From: Nesterenkonia sandarakina
GTDB taxonomy: Bacteria > Actinomycetota > Actinomycetes > Actinomycetales > Micrococcaceae
Length of the DNA: 64,000 nucleotides
NCBI RefSeq assembly: GCF_003003175.1
Contig: NZ_PVTY01000004.1
Span: forward strand, 62,001 to 126,000
Direction: 5' to 3'
Shown: in pieces, positions 25,526 through 34,160 of the stretch
Layout: every line of letters starts with the position of its first letter
Numbering within the stretch: the stretch's first letter is position 1
Program-made: the position numbers and the translations under genes
The notes under the pieces: generated by a model
Database searches by the model: none
What the model was told of the DNA's origin: nothing
What the model saw: only the letters and a program-made list of their open reading frames with translations

Positions 25526-26562
25526 AGCGAGTTACCTCCGAGCTTGCGGGCGATGCCGTTGGCGGACAGGATCAGGACCAGGCCGATGAGCGCCTCGAAG
25601 AGGCCGATGGCCGCCGCGTAGGAGAAGTTCGACGAGGTGATGCCCACGCGGTAGACGTAGGTCGCGATGATGTCGGCTGTCTCATAGATCAGCGGGTTAT
25701 AGAGCAGCAGGACCTTCTCGAAGCCCACCGCCATGAAGGTGCCCACGTTGAGGATCAGCAGCACGATCATGGTCGGGGTGATGCCCGGGATGGTCACGTG
25801 CCACATCTGCTTCCACCGGTTGGCGCCGTCGATCCGCGCCGCCTCGTAGAGCTGCGGGTCGATGGTGGTCAGCGCCGCGAGGTAGAGGATGGTTCCCCAG
25901 CCCACGGTCTGCCAGACCTCGGAGGTGACATAGACCGTGCGGAACCACTCGGGCAGCTGCATGAACGGCATGCCTTCTCCGCCGAAGGAGCCGATGACCT
26001 GGTTGATTGTGCCGTTGACGCTGGTCAGCTGCAGGACCATGCCGGCGACGATCACGATCGACATGAAGTGCGGCAGGTAGGAGATCGACTGCGCGATCCG
26101 CTTGAACTTGTTGCTGCGCAGCTCGTTGAACATCAGCGCGAGCACGATCGGCAGCGGGAAGCAGATCGCCAGGGTCAGCGTTCCGAGGATGATCGTGTTC
26201 CAGAAGACCCGCCAGAACGTCGGGTCCTGGATGAACATCTCGATGTAGTGCATCCCGACCCACTCGTCACCGAAGATCGAGGATCCGGGACGGAAGCGGC
26301 GGAACGCGATCACGTTGCCGGCCATGGGCAGGTACCTGAAGATCAGCAGGAACAGCACCGGCAGGATCAGCAGCGTGTAGAGCCGCCAGTCGGTCTTCAG
26401 CGCGTGCTTCCAGGTGTTGGTGTTGTTGGTCCCGGCGTAGCCCTTGCGATTCGCCCGGCGCTGCTTCTTCGGCTTCGTCTCAGGCTCTTTGAACTCGGGC
26501 ACGACGCCGGCTTCGCGCAGCCCCGGCTGGCTGCTCCCCTCGGTGACACCGATGGCGCTCAT
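25519..26562 (-). CDS. ABC permease, LplB-type
   Basis: A 347-residue permease and first gene of the minus-strand importer operon. A cytoplasmic, Lys/Arg-rich N-terminal region (about 60 residues) precedes helix 1 (LYTLLILPVLFLLIFRYLPM). The EAA loop is LYEAARIDGANRWKQMWHVTIPGI. GGGGAG precedes the ATG. A LacI-type operator and likely promoter lie upstream. No ATPase gene is in the operon. Confidence 0.94.
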   Translation of the reverse strand: MSAIGVTEGSSQPGLREAGVVPEFKEPETKPKKQRRANRKGYAGTNNTNTWKHALKTDWRLYTLLILPVLFLLIFRYLPMAGNVIAFRRFRPGSSIFGDEWVGMHYIEMFIQDPTFWRVFWNTIILGTLTLAICFPLPIVLALMFNELRSNKFKRIAQSISYLPHFMSIVIVAGMVLQLTSVNGTINQVIGSFGGEGMPFMQLPEWFRTVYVTSEVWQTVGWGTILYLAALTTIDPQLYEAARIDGANRWKQMWHVTIPGITPTMIVLLILNVGTFMAVGFEKVLLLYNPLIYETADIIATYVYRVGITSSNFSYAAAIGLFEALIGLVLILSANGIARKLGGNSLW

Positions 26563-26700
26563 GCAGCTCCCCTCAGAGTGATTCAGCTACCCTGCGATGA
26601 AAAGACGGACCGTGATCCAGGTCACAAGGTAAGCGGTTTCCTAGAACTTAGTTGCATCACGCACCTTAAGTCAAGGCCATCAGTGGAATAGGTCACATCG
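26563..26700 (-). promoter_or_regulatory. promoter and LacI-type operator of the lplB operon
   Basis: On the minus strand TTGACT (26669-26674) and TAAGTT, about 18 bases on, form a possible promoter. AAGCGGTT at 26631-26638 fits the LacI-family core AANCGNTT exactly and lies just downstream of that -10, a position suited to repression. The LacI gene itself lies immediately upstream. Confidence 0.55.
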
Positions 26701-26887
26701 CGTCGCCGAAGTCCCCACCAGCGTGGTGAGCGAGACGAGCGGCGGCCGGGTCGGAGAGCGTAGCCGGGGGAGGGTGCCAGGGCGCGAGGGCGCGCGGTGA
26801 TGCCCCGGAGCCCCCGGGGGTGCGGTCCCGGCCGCAGAGGTGGCGCAGCGGCGCTGAAGGGGTGCTTCCGCGGTGCCCGGTGCTGCG
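26701..26887. other. intergenic stretch without recognised gene
   Basis: High-GC sequence between the ABC operon promoter and the 3' end of the LacI gene. I see no credible gene, terminator or RNA here. Confidence 0.5.
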
Positions 26888-26935
26888 GTGGATCAGGCCA
26901 GCTGTGGATCAGACCAGTGGTGGATCGGCCCTGTG
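26888..26935. repeat. degenerate 16-bp tandem repeat, 3 copies
   Basis: GTGGATC begins at 26888, 26904 and 26920, exactly 16 bases apart, with unit consensus GTGGATCAGNCCAGTG. A fourth, poor copy may run into the stop region of the LacI gene. Confidence 0.7.
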
Positions 26936-26941
26936 GGCTGA

Positions 26942-27979
26942 TCAGCGCTGTGGAGTGCTCGCGCGCAGGACCACCTGGGTGCTGATCGGCAGGCGCACCG
27001 GTTCGCGGCCGGATCCCAGCGCCATCCGCACCGCGCTGCGTCCCAGCTCGTGCAGAGGGACGTTCACCGAGGTCATCGCGGGGTTCACATCCTCGGTGAG
27101 CCCGACGTTGTCGAATCCGGCCAGCGAGATGTCCGCCCCGACGCTGTGCCCGTGGTCCCGGATGGCGGTGGCGGCGCCGAAGGCCATCATGTCGGAGGTG
27201 GCGAAGACGGTGTCCAGCGGTGCGCCGAGGTCCTTGTGCCGGTGCAGCAGCTCGTGCATGCCCACGTAGCCGCCGTCGCGGGTGAACTCGGTCTCCACGA
27301 TCGCGTCATCGGTCAGGGTCAGGCCGCGCTCGGCCAGGCCGGTGCGGAACCCGTCGATCCGGTCGGCGTTGGTCTGCAGGGTCACCCGTCCAGAGACCAC
27401 CCCGAAGTGCCTGCCGCCGCGATCGACCAGCGCGTGCGCGAGCTTCCGGGCGCCGTCGTGGTTCTGGATGTCCACCAGGTCGAAGGGGGAGGGGCCCTGG
27501 GAGATCACGACGACGCGCCCGCCGGTCTCGGCGTAGGTGCGCAGCTGCCCGGTGAACTCCTGTGCGTGGGTGTTCTCCTCATCCCGCGAGCCCGCGACGA
27601 TGATGGCCTGGGGCCGCTGGCTGCGGAAGGTGCGCAGTATCTGGAGCTCCCGCGCGGGGCTGCGCTCCGAGGCCGCCATCGTGACCATCAGCGCAGCCTC
27701 GCTGGCACCCGCCATGATGCCCGCAGCGATAGCGCTGAAGTAGGGGTCGGCGATGTCGCTGAGCAGCACTGCCACGGTGGGGGAGGCGCCCTTGGCCACC
27801 GTCTGCGCGGAGAGGTTCGGCAGGTAGCCGAGCTCCTCCGCGATGCGCTTCACCCGGACGGCGATGTCCTCGCTGACCCGGCGTGAGCTGCCGTTGATCG
27901 CGCGCGACGCGGTCGCGGTGGAGACGCCGGCCGCACGTGCCACCTCGGTGAGGGTCACCTGGTGCTGCTGGGCTGCCAT
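26942..27979 (-). CDS. LacI-family transcriptional regulator
   Basis: A 345-residue regulator. The N-terminal helix-turn-helix VTLTEVARAAGVSTATASRAINGSSRRVS and hinge (LGYLPNLSAQTVAKG) bind operators of the AANCGNTT kind. The remainder is a periplasmic-binding-like sugar domain (VAVLLSDIADPYFSAI, TVFATSDMMAFGA, ISLAGFDN). An AANCGNTT site lies about 300 bases away in front of the lplB operon, its likely target. The inducer is probably a mono- or oligosaccharide brought in by that importer. Confidence 0.93.
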   Translation of the reverse strand: MAAQQHQVTLTEVARAAGVSTATASRAINGSSRRVSEDIAVRVKRIAEELGYLPNLSAQTVAKGASPTVAVLLSDIADPYFSAIAAGIMAGASEAALMVTMAASERSPARELQILRTFRSQRPQAIIVAGSRDEENTHAQEFTGQLRTYAETGGRVVVISQGPSPFDLVDIQNHDGARKLAHALVDRGGRHFGVVSGRVTLQTNADRIDGFRTGLAERGLTLTDDAIVETEFTRDGGYVGMHELLHRHKDLGAPLDTVFATSDMMAFGAATAIRDHGHSVGADISLAGFDNVGLTEDVNPAMTSVNVPLHELGRSAVRMALGSGREPVRLPISTQVVLRASTPQR

Positions 27980-28044
27980 GCGGGTCCTTCCTGCTCAGCG
28001 CGTCAGCGACAGCGGCGTCTGTGACGCCGCGACGAGCTGCGCAG

Positions 28045-28078
28045 CGGCTGTGACCGGCATGGACACCGGCCACAGCCG
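28045..28078 (-). terminator. second hairpin downstream of xylB
   Basis: 13-base arms (28045-28057 with 28066-28078) with one mismatch. With the nearer hairpin at 28153-28188 it makes a double termination site between xylB and the LacI gene. Confidence 0.6.
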
Positions 28079-28152
28079 GGCCGGATCACAGACAGTGTGC
28101 CACGGGTCGGGGTTCCAGACCAGAGCAGTTGCACAGACCGCGGGGCAGAGCC

Positions 28153-28188
28153 GCTGAGCAGGGGCGCTGGGCAGCGCCACTGCTCAGC
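28153..28188 (-). terminator. xylB terminator
   Basis: 9-bp arms GCTGAGCAG/CTGCTCAGC (28153-28161 with 28180-28188) and an inner 6-bp stem GGCGCT/AGCGCC around GGGC, directly after the xylB stop on the minus strand. Confidence 0.8.
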
Positions 28189-28194
28189 CGAGCA

Positions 28195-29640
28195 TCAGTG
28201 CTTCTCGGCGATGAGTCCCCGCCGGGCTGCGTAGGCCTGACGCACCTCCGGGGTCGGGGTGCCGGTGATCGTCTGGGTCTCCACCGTGGACCATGCGGGC
28301 GGCTTGGCCTCCCCGGAGAGCACCCAGGCGGCCTGGCGGGCGGCGCCGTCGGCCACGTACTCGCCCGGAGCCGGGACGCTGACCTCGCGGCCCAGGATCG
28401 CCGGAGCGATCTGCTGGACGGCCGCAGAACGGGCGGCGCCGCCGATCAGCGTGATCGACTCCACCGGAACTCCCTGCGAGGTCATCGCCTCCAGGCCGTC
28501 GGCCAGGCCGCAGAGCAGTCCCTCCACGGCCGCGCGGGCCACGTCCTGCGGGTTCATCGAGGCCAGGGTGAGTCCGACGAAGGATCCGGTGGCGTGGGGC
28601 AGGTTCGGGGTGCGCTCGCCCTCGAGATAGGGAACCAGGGTCAGCCCATTGGCGCCGGGCTGCGCCGCGAGGGCCAGCTCGGCCAGCCCCGCGTGGTCCA
28701 CCCCGAGCATCTTCGCCGCGCCGTCGAGCACGCGGGACCCGTTGAGGGTCACCGCCAGCGGCAGGAACTCCCCGGTCGCGTCGGCGAAGCCGGTGACCAT
28801 CCCTGACGGATCCTGGATCGGCCGGGGAGAGACCGCGGAGACCACGCCGGAGGTGCCGATGGAGATCGCGACGTCACCGGTGCTCATCCCCAGGCCCAGG
28901 GCGGCAGCGGCGTTGTCGCCGGCGCCGGGTCCCAGCAGCAGGTGCCCCCAGCCGCGGGCGGCGTCACCGCTGCCCACCTGTTCAGCAGGTCCGCAGACCC
29001 GGGGCAGGATGATGCCGCGGGCGGCGTCCTCGGTGATCCGCAGCGCGCGGGCCAGCAGATCGTAGCGGTAGCTGCCCGCGGCGGTGTCGAAGTAGCCGGT
29101 GCCTGAGGCATCGGAGCGATCCGTGGCCAGCTCATCGAGCTCGGTGGATCCCGAGAGCTTCCAGGTCAACCAGTCATGGGGGAGTGCGACGGCGGCCACG
29201 CGGCCGGCGTTCTCCGGCTCGGCGTCGGCGAGCCAGCGCAGCTTGGTCACGGTCAGCGAGGCCACCGGGACCGAGCCGGTCATCGCGGTCCAGGCCGCGG
29301 CCCCGTCGGTCCCGCCGCCGTATTCGTCGATCAGCTCCGCTGCGGCATCGGCGGAGCGGGTGTCGTTCCAGAGCAGCGCGTCACGGATCACCGCGCCCTG
29401 CGCGTCGAGGGCGACCATCCCGTGCTGCTGGCCGCCGATCGAGGCCGCAGCGACGTCGTCGAGCCCGCCTGCGGCCGTGATGGCCTCCAGGAGAGCGTCC
29501 CACCAGGCGGCCGGGGCGACCTCGGTGCCCTCGGGGTGCTTCGCGGAGCCGGTGCGCACCAGCTCTCCGGTGTGCGCGTCGCGGATGACGACCTTGCAGG
29601 ACTGTGTGGAGGAATCGATTCCTGCGACCAGAGTGGGCAT
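28195..29640 (-). CDS. xylB: xylulokinase
   Basis: Phosphorylates D-xylulose to xylulose 5-phosphate. The 481-residue FGGY-family kinase begins [16 protein letters not shown], the ATP phosphate loop, and shows [11 protein letters not shown], the LLWNDTRS substrate loop, the catalytic-Asp region [13 protein letters not shown] and TLIGGAARS near the C-terminus. It lies about 200 bases downstream of xylA on the same strand, which settles the assignment against other FGGY kinases. Control with xylA by the divergent ROK protein is likely. Confidence 0.95.
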   Translation of the reverse strand: MPTLVAGIDSSTQSCKVVIRDAHTGELVRTGSAKHPEGTEVAPAAWWDALLEAITAAGGLDDVAAASIGGQQHGMVALDAQGAVIRDALLWNDTRSADAAAELIDEYGGGTDGAAAWTAMTGSVPVASLTVTKLRWLADAEPENAGRVAAVALPHDWLTWKLSGSTELDELATDRSDASGTGYFDTAAGSYRYDLLARALRITEDAARGIILPRVCGPAEQVGSGDAARGWGHLLLGPGAGDNAAAALGLGMSTGDVAISIGTSGVVSAVSPRPIQDPSGMVTGFADATGEFLPLAVTLNGSRVLDGAAKMLGVDHAGLAELALAAQPGANGLTLVPYLEGERTPNLPHATGSFVGLTLASMNPQDVARAAVEGLLCGLADGLEAMTSQGVPVESITLIGGAARSAAVQQIAPAILGREVSVPAPGEYVADGAARQAAWVLSGEAKPPAWSTVETQTITGTPTPEVRQAYAARRGLIAEKH

Positions 29641-29753
29641 GCGGTGTCCTTTCGTCGCCCGGGCCGGGCCGCCCTCTTCAGGGTCGGCCGGGGAGACCCG
29701 CGGGCGGAGCTGGCGGGGGATGGTCTTGGAGGTTTTTCGAGAATCTCACAGCG

Positions 29754-29791
29754 GTGGCCGGCCGCCCCAGTTTCCTGGTGCGACCGGCCAC
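29754..29791 (-). other. hairpin between xylA and xylB
   Basis: GTGGCCGG (29754-29761) pairs with CCGGCCAC (29784-29791), extended by two more pairs after a mismatch. It lies in the 200-base gap and may lower xylB expression relative to xylA. The rest of the gap shows no gene. Confidence 0.4.
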
Positions 29792-29840
29792 ATGATGAGG
29801 CTCAAGCTGTTCGACCGAGGCTCGGCAGAACGGGTGAGGA

Positions 29841-31022
29841 TCAGCCGATCAGGTGCTTCATGGCCAGCTGGTTGAGGTTCACGAAGCCGTATTCGCGCTC
29901 GGCCGCCTTGTCCACGTCGAAGTTCTCGTAGGTGGAGGTGTCGGCGAGGAAGTCGGTGAGCGACTCGCCGGCGGCCAGGGTGGACTCGCCGAGCTCGTAG
30001 ACGCCGGAGGCCTTGAGCGCGGCCTGGACCTCTGAGTCCGCGCGGAAGGCCTTGGCCTTGTCCGCGAGCATGGTGACCATCTCGACGTTGGCCTTCGCCG
30101 AGTCCCAGATGCCCTGCACGTAGTCCGTGCGGGAGGGCTTGTAGTCGAAGTGCATCCAGCCGTCATACTTCGGTCCGCCGCCGGGGAAGCCGTTGACCAG
30201 CAGGTCGATGGTGAAGAAGGCCGAGGCCAGTTCGCCGTGGCCGAAGACCAGGTCCTGGTCGTACTTGATGGAGCGCTGACCGTTGAGGTCGATGTGGAAG
30301 AGCTTGCCCGCCCACAGCGCCTGGGCGATGCCGTGGGTGAAGTTCAGCCCGGCCATCTGCTCGTGACCGGTCTCCGGGTTCAGTCCGACGATGTCGCCGT
30401 GCTCGAGCTTCGCGATGAAGCCCAGCGCGTGACCGATGGTGGGCAGGAAGATGTCGCCGCGGGGCTCGTTGGGCTTGGGCTCCAGCGCGATGCGCAGGTC
30501 GTAGCCCTTGTCCTTGATGTAGCTGGCGATGGTGTCCACGCCTTCGGCGTAGCGCTCGTGAGCAGCGAAGAGGTCCTTGGAGCCGTCGTACTCGGCGCCC
30601 TCGCGGCCGCCCCACATCACGAAGGTCTCGGCGCCGAACTCAGCGGCGCGGTCGACGTTGCGCAGCAGCTTCCGCAGGCCGAAGCGGCGCACGGAGCGAT
30701 CGTTGGAGGTGAGCCCGCCGTCCTTGAAGACCGGGTGGGAGAAGGTGTTGGTGGTGACCATCTCGACCTTCAGGCCGACCTCGTCCGCGACCTCCTTGAA
30801 GCGGGTGAAGTACTTCTCCCGCGCGGAGTCGTCGGTGCCGAAGGGTGCGACGTCGTCGTCGTGGAAGGTGACACCGGAGGCGCCGGCCTCCTTCAGCTTC
30901 GGCAGGTACTCCCACGGCTCGAACTCGGGGCGGGAGGCCGAACCGAACTGGTCCTGCGCGGTCCATCCGACGGTCCAGAGACCGAAGGAGAGCTTGTAGT
31001 CAGATGCTGGCGTCGATGCCAT
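29841..31022 (-). CDS. xylA: xylose isomerase
   Basis: Converts D-xylose to D-xylulose with two divalent metals. The 393-residue length is that of the actinobacterial class I enzymes. From this start the catalytic pair falls at His54 and Asp57 (TFHDDD), the same numbering as Streptomyces enzymes, and [10 protein letters not shown] carries the metal-1 Glu and catalytic Lys. AGGAGG lies a few bases before this ATG, while an upstream ATG (31055) lacks support. It is divergent from the ROK regulator gene. Confidence 0.97.
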   Translation of the reverse strand: MASTPASDYKLSFGLWTVGWTAQDQFGSASRPEFEPWEYLPKLKEAGASGVTFHDDDVAPFGTDDSAREKYFTRFKEVADEVGLKVEMVTTNTFSHPVFKDGGLTSNDRSVRRFGLRKLLRNVDRAAEFGAETFVMWGGREGAEYDGSKDLFAAHERYAEGVDTIASYIKDKGYDLRIALEPKPNEPRGDIFLPTIGHALGFIAKLEHGDIVGLNPETGHEQMAGLNFTHGIAQALWAGKLFHIDLNGQRSIKYDQDLVFGHGELASAFFTIDLLVNGFPGGGPKYDGWMHFDYKPSRTDYVQGIWDSAKANVEMVTMLADKAKAFRADSEVQAALKASGVYELGESTLAAGESLTDFLADTSTYENFDVDKAAEREYGFVNLNQLAMKHLIG

Positions 31023-31089
31023 GGGGGCCTCCTGCAAGGATTGTTCCGGGTGCACCGGGAAGGCTGTGACCCGGCACTCATTTTGTTTC

Positions 31090-31129
31090 TAGATGTAACC
31101 TAAATCGTATTGGGGCTAAGATCAAGTCC
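31090..31129. promoter_or_regulatory. divergent xylA / ROK-regulator promoter and operator
   Basis: For xylA (minus) TTGATC (31120-31125) and TAGGTT (31097-31102) are 17 bases apart. For the ROK gene TAAGAT (31117-31122) ends 7 bases before its GTG. The element GTTACAT (reverse complement of 31093-31099) overlaps the xylA -10 and recurs before the aldose-epimerase-like gene. It is a candidate binding site for the ROK protein. Confidence 0.5.
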
Positions 31130-32509
31130 GTGACCCAAGACACTACCCGCCGGACCGCAGGACCTCGACCGAGCACCGCGTTCGGTGTGACCTCGCGCGG
31201 CTCGCTGGCCCGGCTGGGCCGCAGCTCCGGAGACGACCACGGCGACTTCGCCCGCACCCCGCGCGGCGAGGGCGGGGCGAGTGACCACTCCTCCCGTCCC
31301 GGCGCCCGCCAGGAGACGCTGCGCGAATCGAACCTGCTGCTGCTGACCGAAGAGATCTTCTCCGCCGTGGAGCCGCTCTCCCGCGCTGACCTGGCGATGC
31401 GCACCGGGATGACCCGCTCCACCGTCTCGCGCCTGGTCGATGACCTGCTCGCGGCCGGGATCATCCGGGAGGGATCCCCCGCCGTCGGCGGAGGATCCCG
31501 CGGCCGGCCTGCGGTCCCGCTGCACCCGGCGCGTGCGACCCTCGCCGGGCTCGGCGTGGAGATCAGCGTGGACTTCATGGCCGCCCGGGCGCTGGATCTG
31601 ACCGGGGAGACCCTCGCTGAGGAGATCATCGATGGAGACTTCCGCGGCTCGGATCCTTCCGAGGTGCTGCCCCTGGCCGGCGCGATGGCGCTGCGCGTGG
31701 CCCAGCAGGCGACTGCCCGCGGCGCCCGCGTGGTGGGCACGGTTCTGGCGCTGCCCGGCCTGATCGGGGCGGATGAGCACTCGCTGGTGCTGGCGCCGAA
31801 CCTCGGCTGGCGCGGCGTGGACGCCGTGCCGCTGCTGGTCGGGGAGCACCGCGATGCTTTCGGTGGATTCATCCATGCCGCGAACGAGGCCAAGCTGGCG
31901 GCGCTCGCCGTCGCGCAGGAGCTGGCGGCGGCGGATCAGCAGGAACAGACCTTCCTCTACGTCTCTGCGCAGATGGGCATCGGCGCCGCCGTGGTCATCG
32001 AATCGGTGGTCGACGTGGGACAGCACGGCTGGGCCGGGGAGATCGGACACATCTCGGTGGAGCCCGAGGGGCCGCAGTGCGGCTGCGGGGCGCTGGGCTG
32101 CCTGGAGACCTACGCCGGAAAGCGATCGCTGCTCGCCGCGGCCGGGATGGAGCGCAGCGCCACCGCCCAGGACCTGGTGGAGCTCAGTCAGCGCGACGAC
32201 GATGCCGGCCGGACCGCCTGCGAGGCGATCGACCGCGCCGGATGGGCGCTGGGCGTGGCCCTGGCCGGGGCGATGAATCTGCTCGACGTCCACGACATCG
32301 TGCTCGGCGGGGTCTACGGCCCGCTCGCAGACATGCTGCGTCCGCGCATCGAGAAGGAGCTCAACTCCCGGGTGCTCTCCGCCCAGTGGAGCACCTTCCG
32401 GGTGCGCACCGCCTCGAGCCAGGCCGCACCCGCGGCCACCGGCGGTGCGCTGCGCGCGATGCGCTGCGTGGTGGACGCACCGCTGCAGTGGGTCCCGCAG
32501 CCCGCCTGA
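31130..32509 (+). CDS. ROK-family transcriptional regulator (XylR-like)
   Basis: A 459-residue repressor with a disordered N-terminal extension of about 60 residues, a winged helix-turn-helix (LSRADLAMRTGMTRSTVSRLVDDLLAAGII) and a ROK sugar domain. The zinc motif GHISVEPEGPQCGCGALGCLE is intact. ROK regulators divergent from xylA typically repress xylose genes in the absence of xylose. The GTG start lies only 7 bases from a good -10, so the transcript is probably leaderless. It is convergent with the aldose-epimerase-like gene. Confidence 0.92.
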   Translation: MTQDTTRRTAGPRPSTAFGVTSRGSLARLGRSSGDDHGDFARTPRGEGGASDHSSRPGARQETLRESNLLLLTEEIFSAVEPLSRADLAMRTGMTRSTVSRLVDDLLAAGIIREGSPAVGGGSRGRPAVPLHPARATLAGLGVEISVDFMAARALDLTGETLAEEIIDGDFRGSDPSEVLPLAGAMALRVAQQATARGARVVGTVLALPGLIGADEHSLVLAPNLGWRGVDAVPLLVGEHRDAFGGFIHAANEAKLAALAVAQELAAADQQEQTFLYVSAQMGIGAAVVIESVVDVGQHGWAGEIGHISVEPEGPQCGCGALGCLETYAGKRSLLAAAGMERSATAQDLVELSQRDDDAGRTACEAIDRAGWALGVALAGAMNLLDVHDIVLGGVYGPLADMLRPRIEKELNSRVLSAQWSTFRVRTASSQAAPAATGGALRAMRCVVDAPLQWVPQPA

Positions 32510-32640
32510 GCCCGGCCGCGGGTCGCCGCAGCTCCGCGAGCCTGAGCCGCGCTGCGGCTTCGGCCGCTGCGCGTCGCAGGCCCGGCGCAGACCGCTGGGT
32601 GCAGCAGCCGCAGCGCCTGAACCGTCTCCGCTGAGGGTGC

Positions 32641-33966
32641 TCAGTCCACCCGGATGGCTTCGATGCTGAAGCCGGTGCGGAACCATTCGCCGGGGACCAG
32701 GTGGATCAGGTCCTCGCCGCTGTTGAGCGCATTGGGCGGGCAGGTCATCGGCTCGACCGCGACGCCGGCGCGACCGATCCGTTCGCCGGTGTAGACCTGC
32801 ACCCAGGGGGAGTCGGCGATCATGCGCACGACGAACCCGGAGGGTCCGTGGACCAGCTCTGCGGTCCATCCCTCCTCGGGGAGATCGGTGAACGCGTGAT
32901 CGATGCTGCGTCCCGCCAACAGCGGACCATTGGTGAGATCAAAGTCCTGGGAGACCGGTTCGCGGCCGGTCACGGCACCATCGGCCTCGGTGTGGAGCAC
33001 CGTGCGTGCAGGAAGCCGCAGCCGGCATTCGGTCAGCGACGCCCCGCCGGCGGTCAGGTAGGGGTGGAAGCCTGCGCCGAAGGGCGCGGTCTGTGGCACC
33101 GAGGCGGGTGCGGTCTCGGTGCTCACATCGTCACCCTCCTCGAGGGTGGCGTCCGTGGAGGTCGTCTCTCGGTCTTCGCTCGCAGAGGCGGCCAGGTTCA
33201 GCTCGGCTGCGTCATCGGCGGCCGCCTCATCCGCTGCCGGGTCGTCGTCCGCGGCGTCAGCGTCCGTGGTGTCGGCGTCCGTGGTCTCTGAGCCGGCGTC
33301 CTCGGCCTCCGTCGGGCTGTTGCCCTCCGGGTCCTCCGCGCCGAGCTCAGCGACGTCGTCGTCCTGGTCGACGGTGTCGAGGTCATTCGCATCGAGGTCA
33401 CTGTCGTCGAGGTCGCTGGCTTCGTGCTCACCGTCGACGAGGTCATCGCTGTCTTTGAGCTGATCGCTGTCGAGATCGGCGTCATCCTGCTCGGTCAGCG
33501 GCGCGCCTGCCTCCAGAGCGCCGTCCTCCTCGAGCTCCTCGGGGCGGTAGCGGGCCATCAGGGTCGCGGCGAGGCCGACGTCGGCGGAGACCCGGTAGGT
33601 CAGCGCGATGTCGAGGCCGAAGGGGTAGCCCTCCGAGCTCTCCAACCAGCCGGAGAGCTGCACCTCGGACTCCTTCTGGGAGATCACGTGCAGCGGCAGG
33701 TCGAGGAGCAGCCCGTGCAGCGCTGCACCGGTGGCCTCCTCGTTGACCGGGAGCATGTGCTCCACGCCCGCGTAGGTGTAGCTGCCGCCCTGGGTCCGAT
33801 TGGGCCACGGGGCCAGCACGGCGCCGGCGAAGGCGCCTTCGGTCTGTGCGGCGGGCACGATGAGCTCGTCCTCGTGGTGCGTGAGGGTCAGCAGCTGGCC
33901 GCCCAACAGGCTGACCTCTGCCGTGTAGCCGCCTCCGGTGATGGAGACCGAGTTCGTCGCGTCCAT
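32641..33966 (-). CDS. aldose 1-epimerase-like protein with large acidic insertion
   Basis: A 441-residue galactose-mutarotase-fold protein; family members interconvert sugar anomers. The fold runs from residue 1 to about 140 (APWPNR, the first catalytic His84 in GAALHGLL) and resumes at about 293 (APFGAGFHPYL with His301, then VQVYTGE and AVEPMTCPPNAL). Between lie about 150 residues made almost wholly of Asp, Glu, Ala, Ser and Thr, absent from ordinary members of around 300 residues. The frame is uninterrupted. Both catalytic His remain, so activity is plausible. A GTTACAT element links its promoter to that of xylA. Confidence 0.88.
   Translation of the reverse strand: MDATNSVSITGGGYTAEVSLLGGQLLTLTHHEDELIVPAAQTEGAFAGAVLAPWPNRTQGGSYTYAGVEHMLPVNEEATGAALHGLLLDLPLHVISQKESEVQLSGWLESSEGYPFGLDIALTYRVSADVGLAATLMARYRPEELEEDGALEAGAPLTEQDDADLDSDQLKDSDDLVDGEHEASDLDDSDLDANDLDTVDQDDDVAELGAEDPEGNSPTEAEDAGSETTDADTTDADAADDDPAADEAAADDAAELNLAASASEDRETTSTDATLEEGDDVSTETAPASVPQTAPFGAGFHPYLTAGGASLTECRLRLPARTVLHTEADGAVTGREPVSQDFDLTNGPLLAGRSIDHAFTDLPEEGWTAELVHGPSGFVVRMIADSPWVQVYTGERIGRAGVAVEPMTCPPNALNSGEDLIHLVPGEWFRTGFSIEAIRVD
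33091..33546 (-). other. acidic low-complexity insertion within epimerase-like gene
   Basis: Codons for residues 141-292. The stretch 172-292 has no Lys and one Arg, with repeated DLDxxDLD, TDADTTDADA and DDAA patterns. It lies between the two catalytic histidines, at a loop of the beta-sandwich. Confidence 0.85.
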
Positions 33967-34049
33967 TAGTGGTGCCTCCTACGAAGCGTCGCAATCCTCC
34001 GCGTTTCCCTGACACTGCCCCGACCCGGCTGAAGACCAGGCGGACGATG

Positions 34050-34090
34050 GCAGTGAAACGCAAAGTTACATGTATGGCAACAGTACCCAA
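34050..34090 (-). promoter_or_regulatory. candidate operator before epimerase-like gene
   Basis: GTTACATGTA (34065-34074) includes the GTTACAT element seen at the xylA promoter and the 8-base palindrome TACATGTA. A ROK-regulated promoter for the minus-strand gene is inferred. Confidence 0.35.
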
Positions 34091-34160
34091 AAGGCGATAC
34101 TTCGGCCTATTCGTGCCGAACCAGCGCTGGCGGGGGTGCAAGACTGGCTCATAAGGCATA

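Noticed and set aside
26888-26951. CRISPR-like array near the LacI gene
   Set aside because: Units are only 16 bases with no spacers of constant length and no cas genes nearby.
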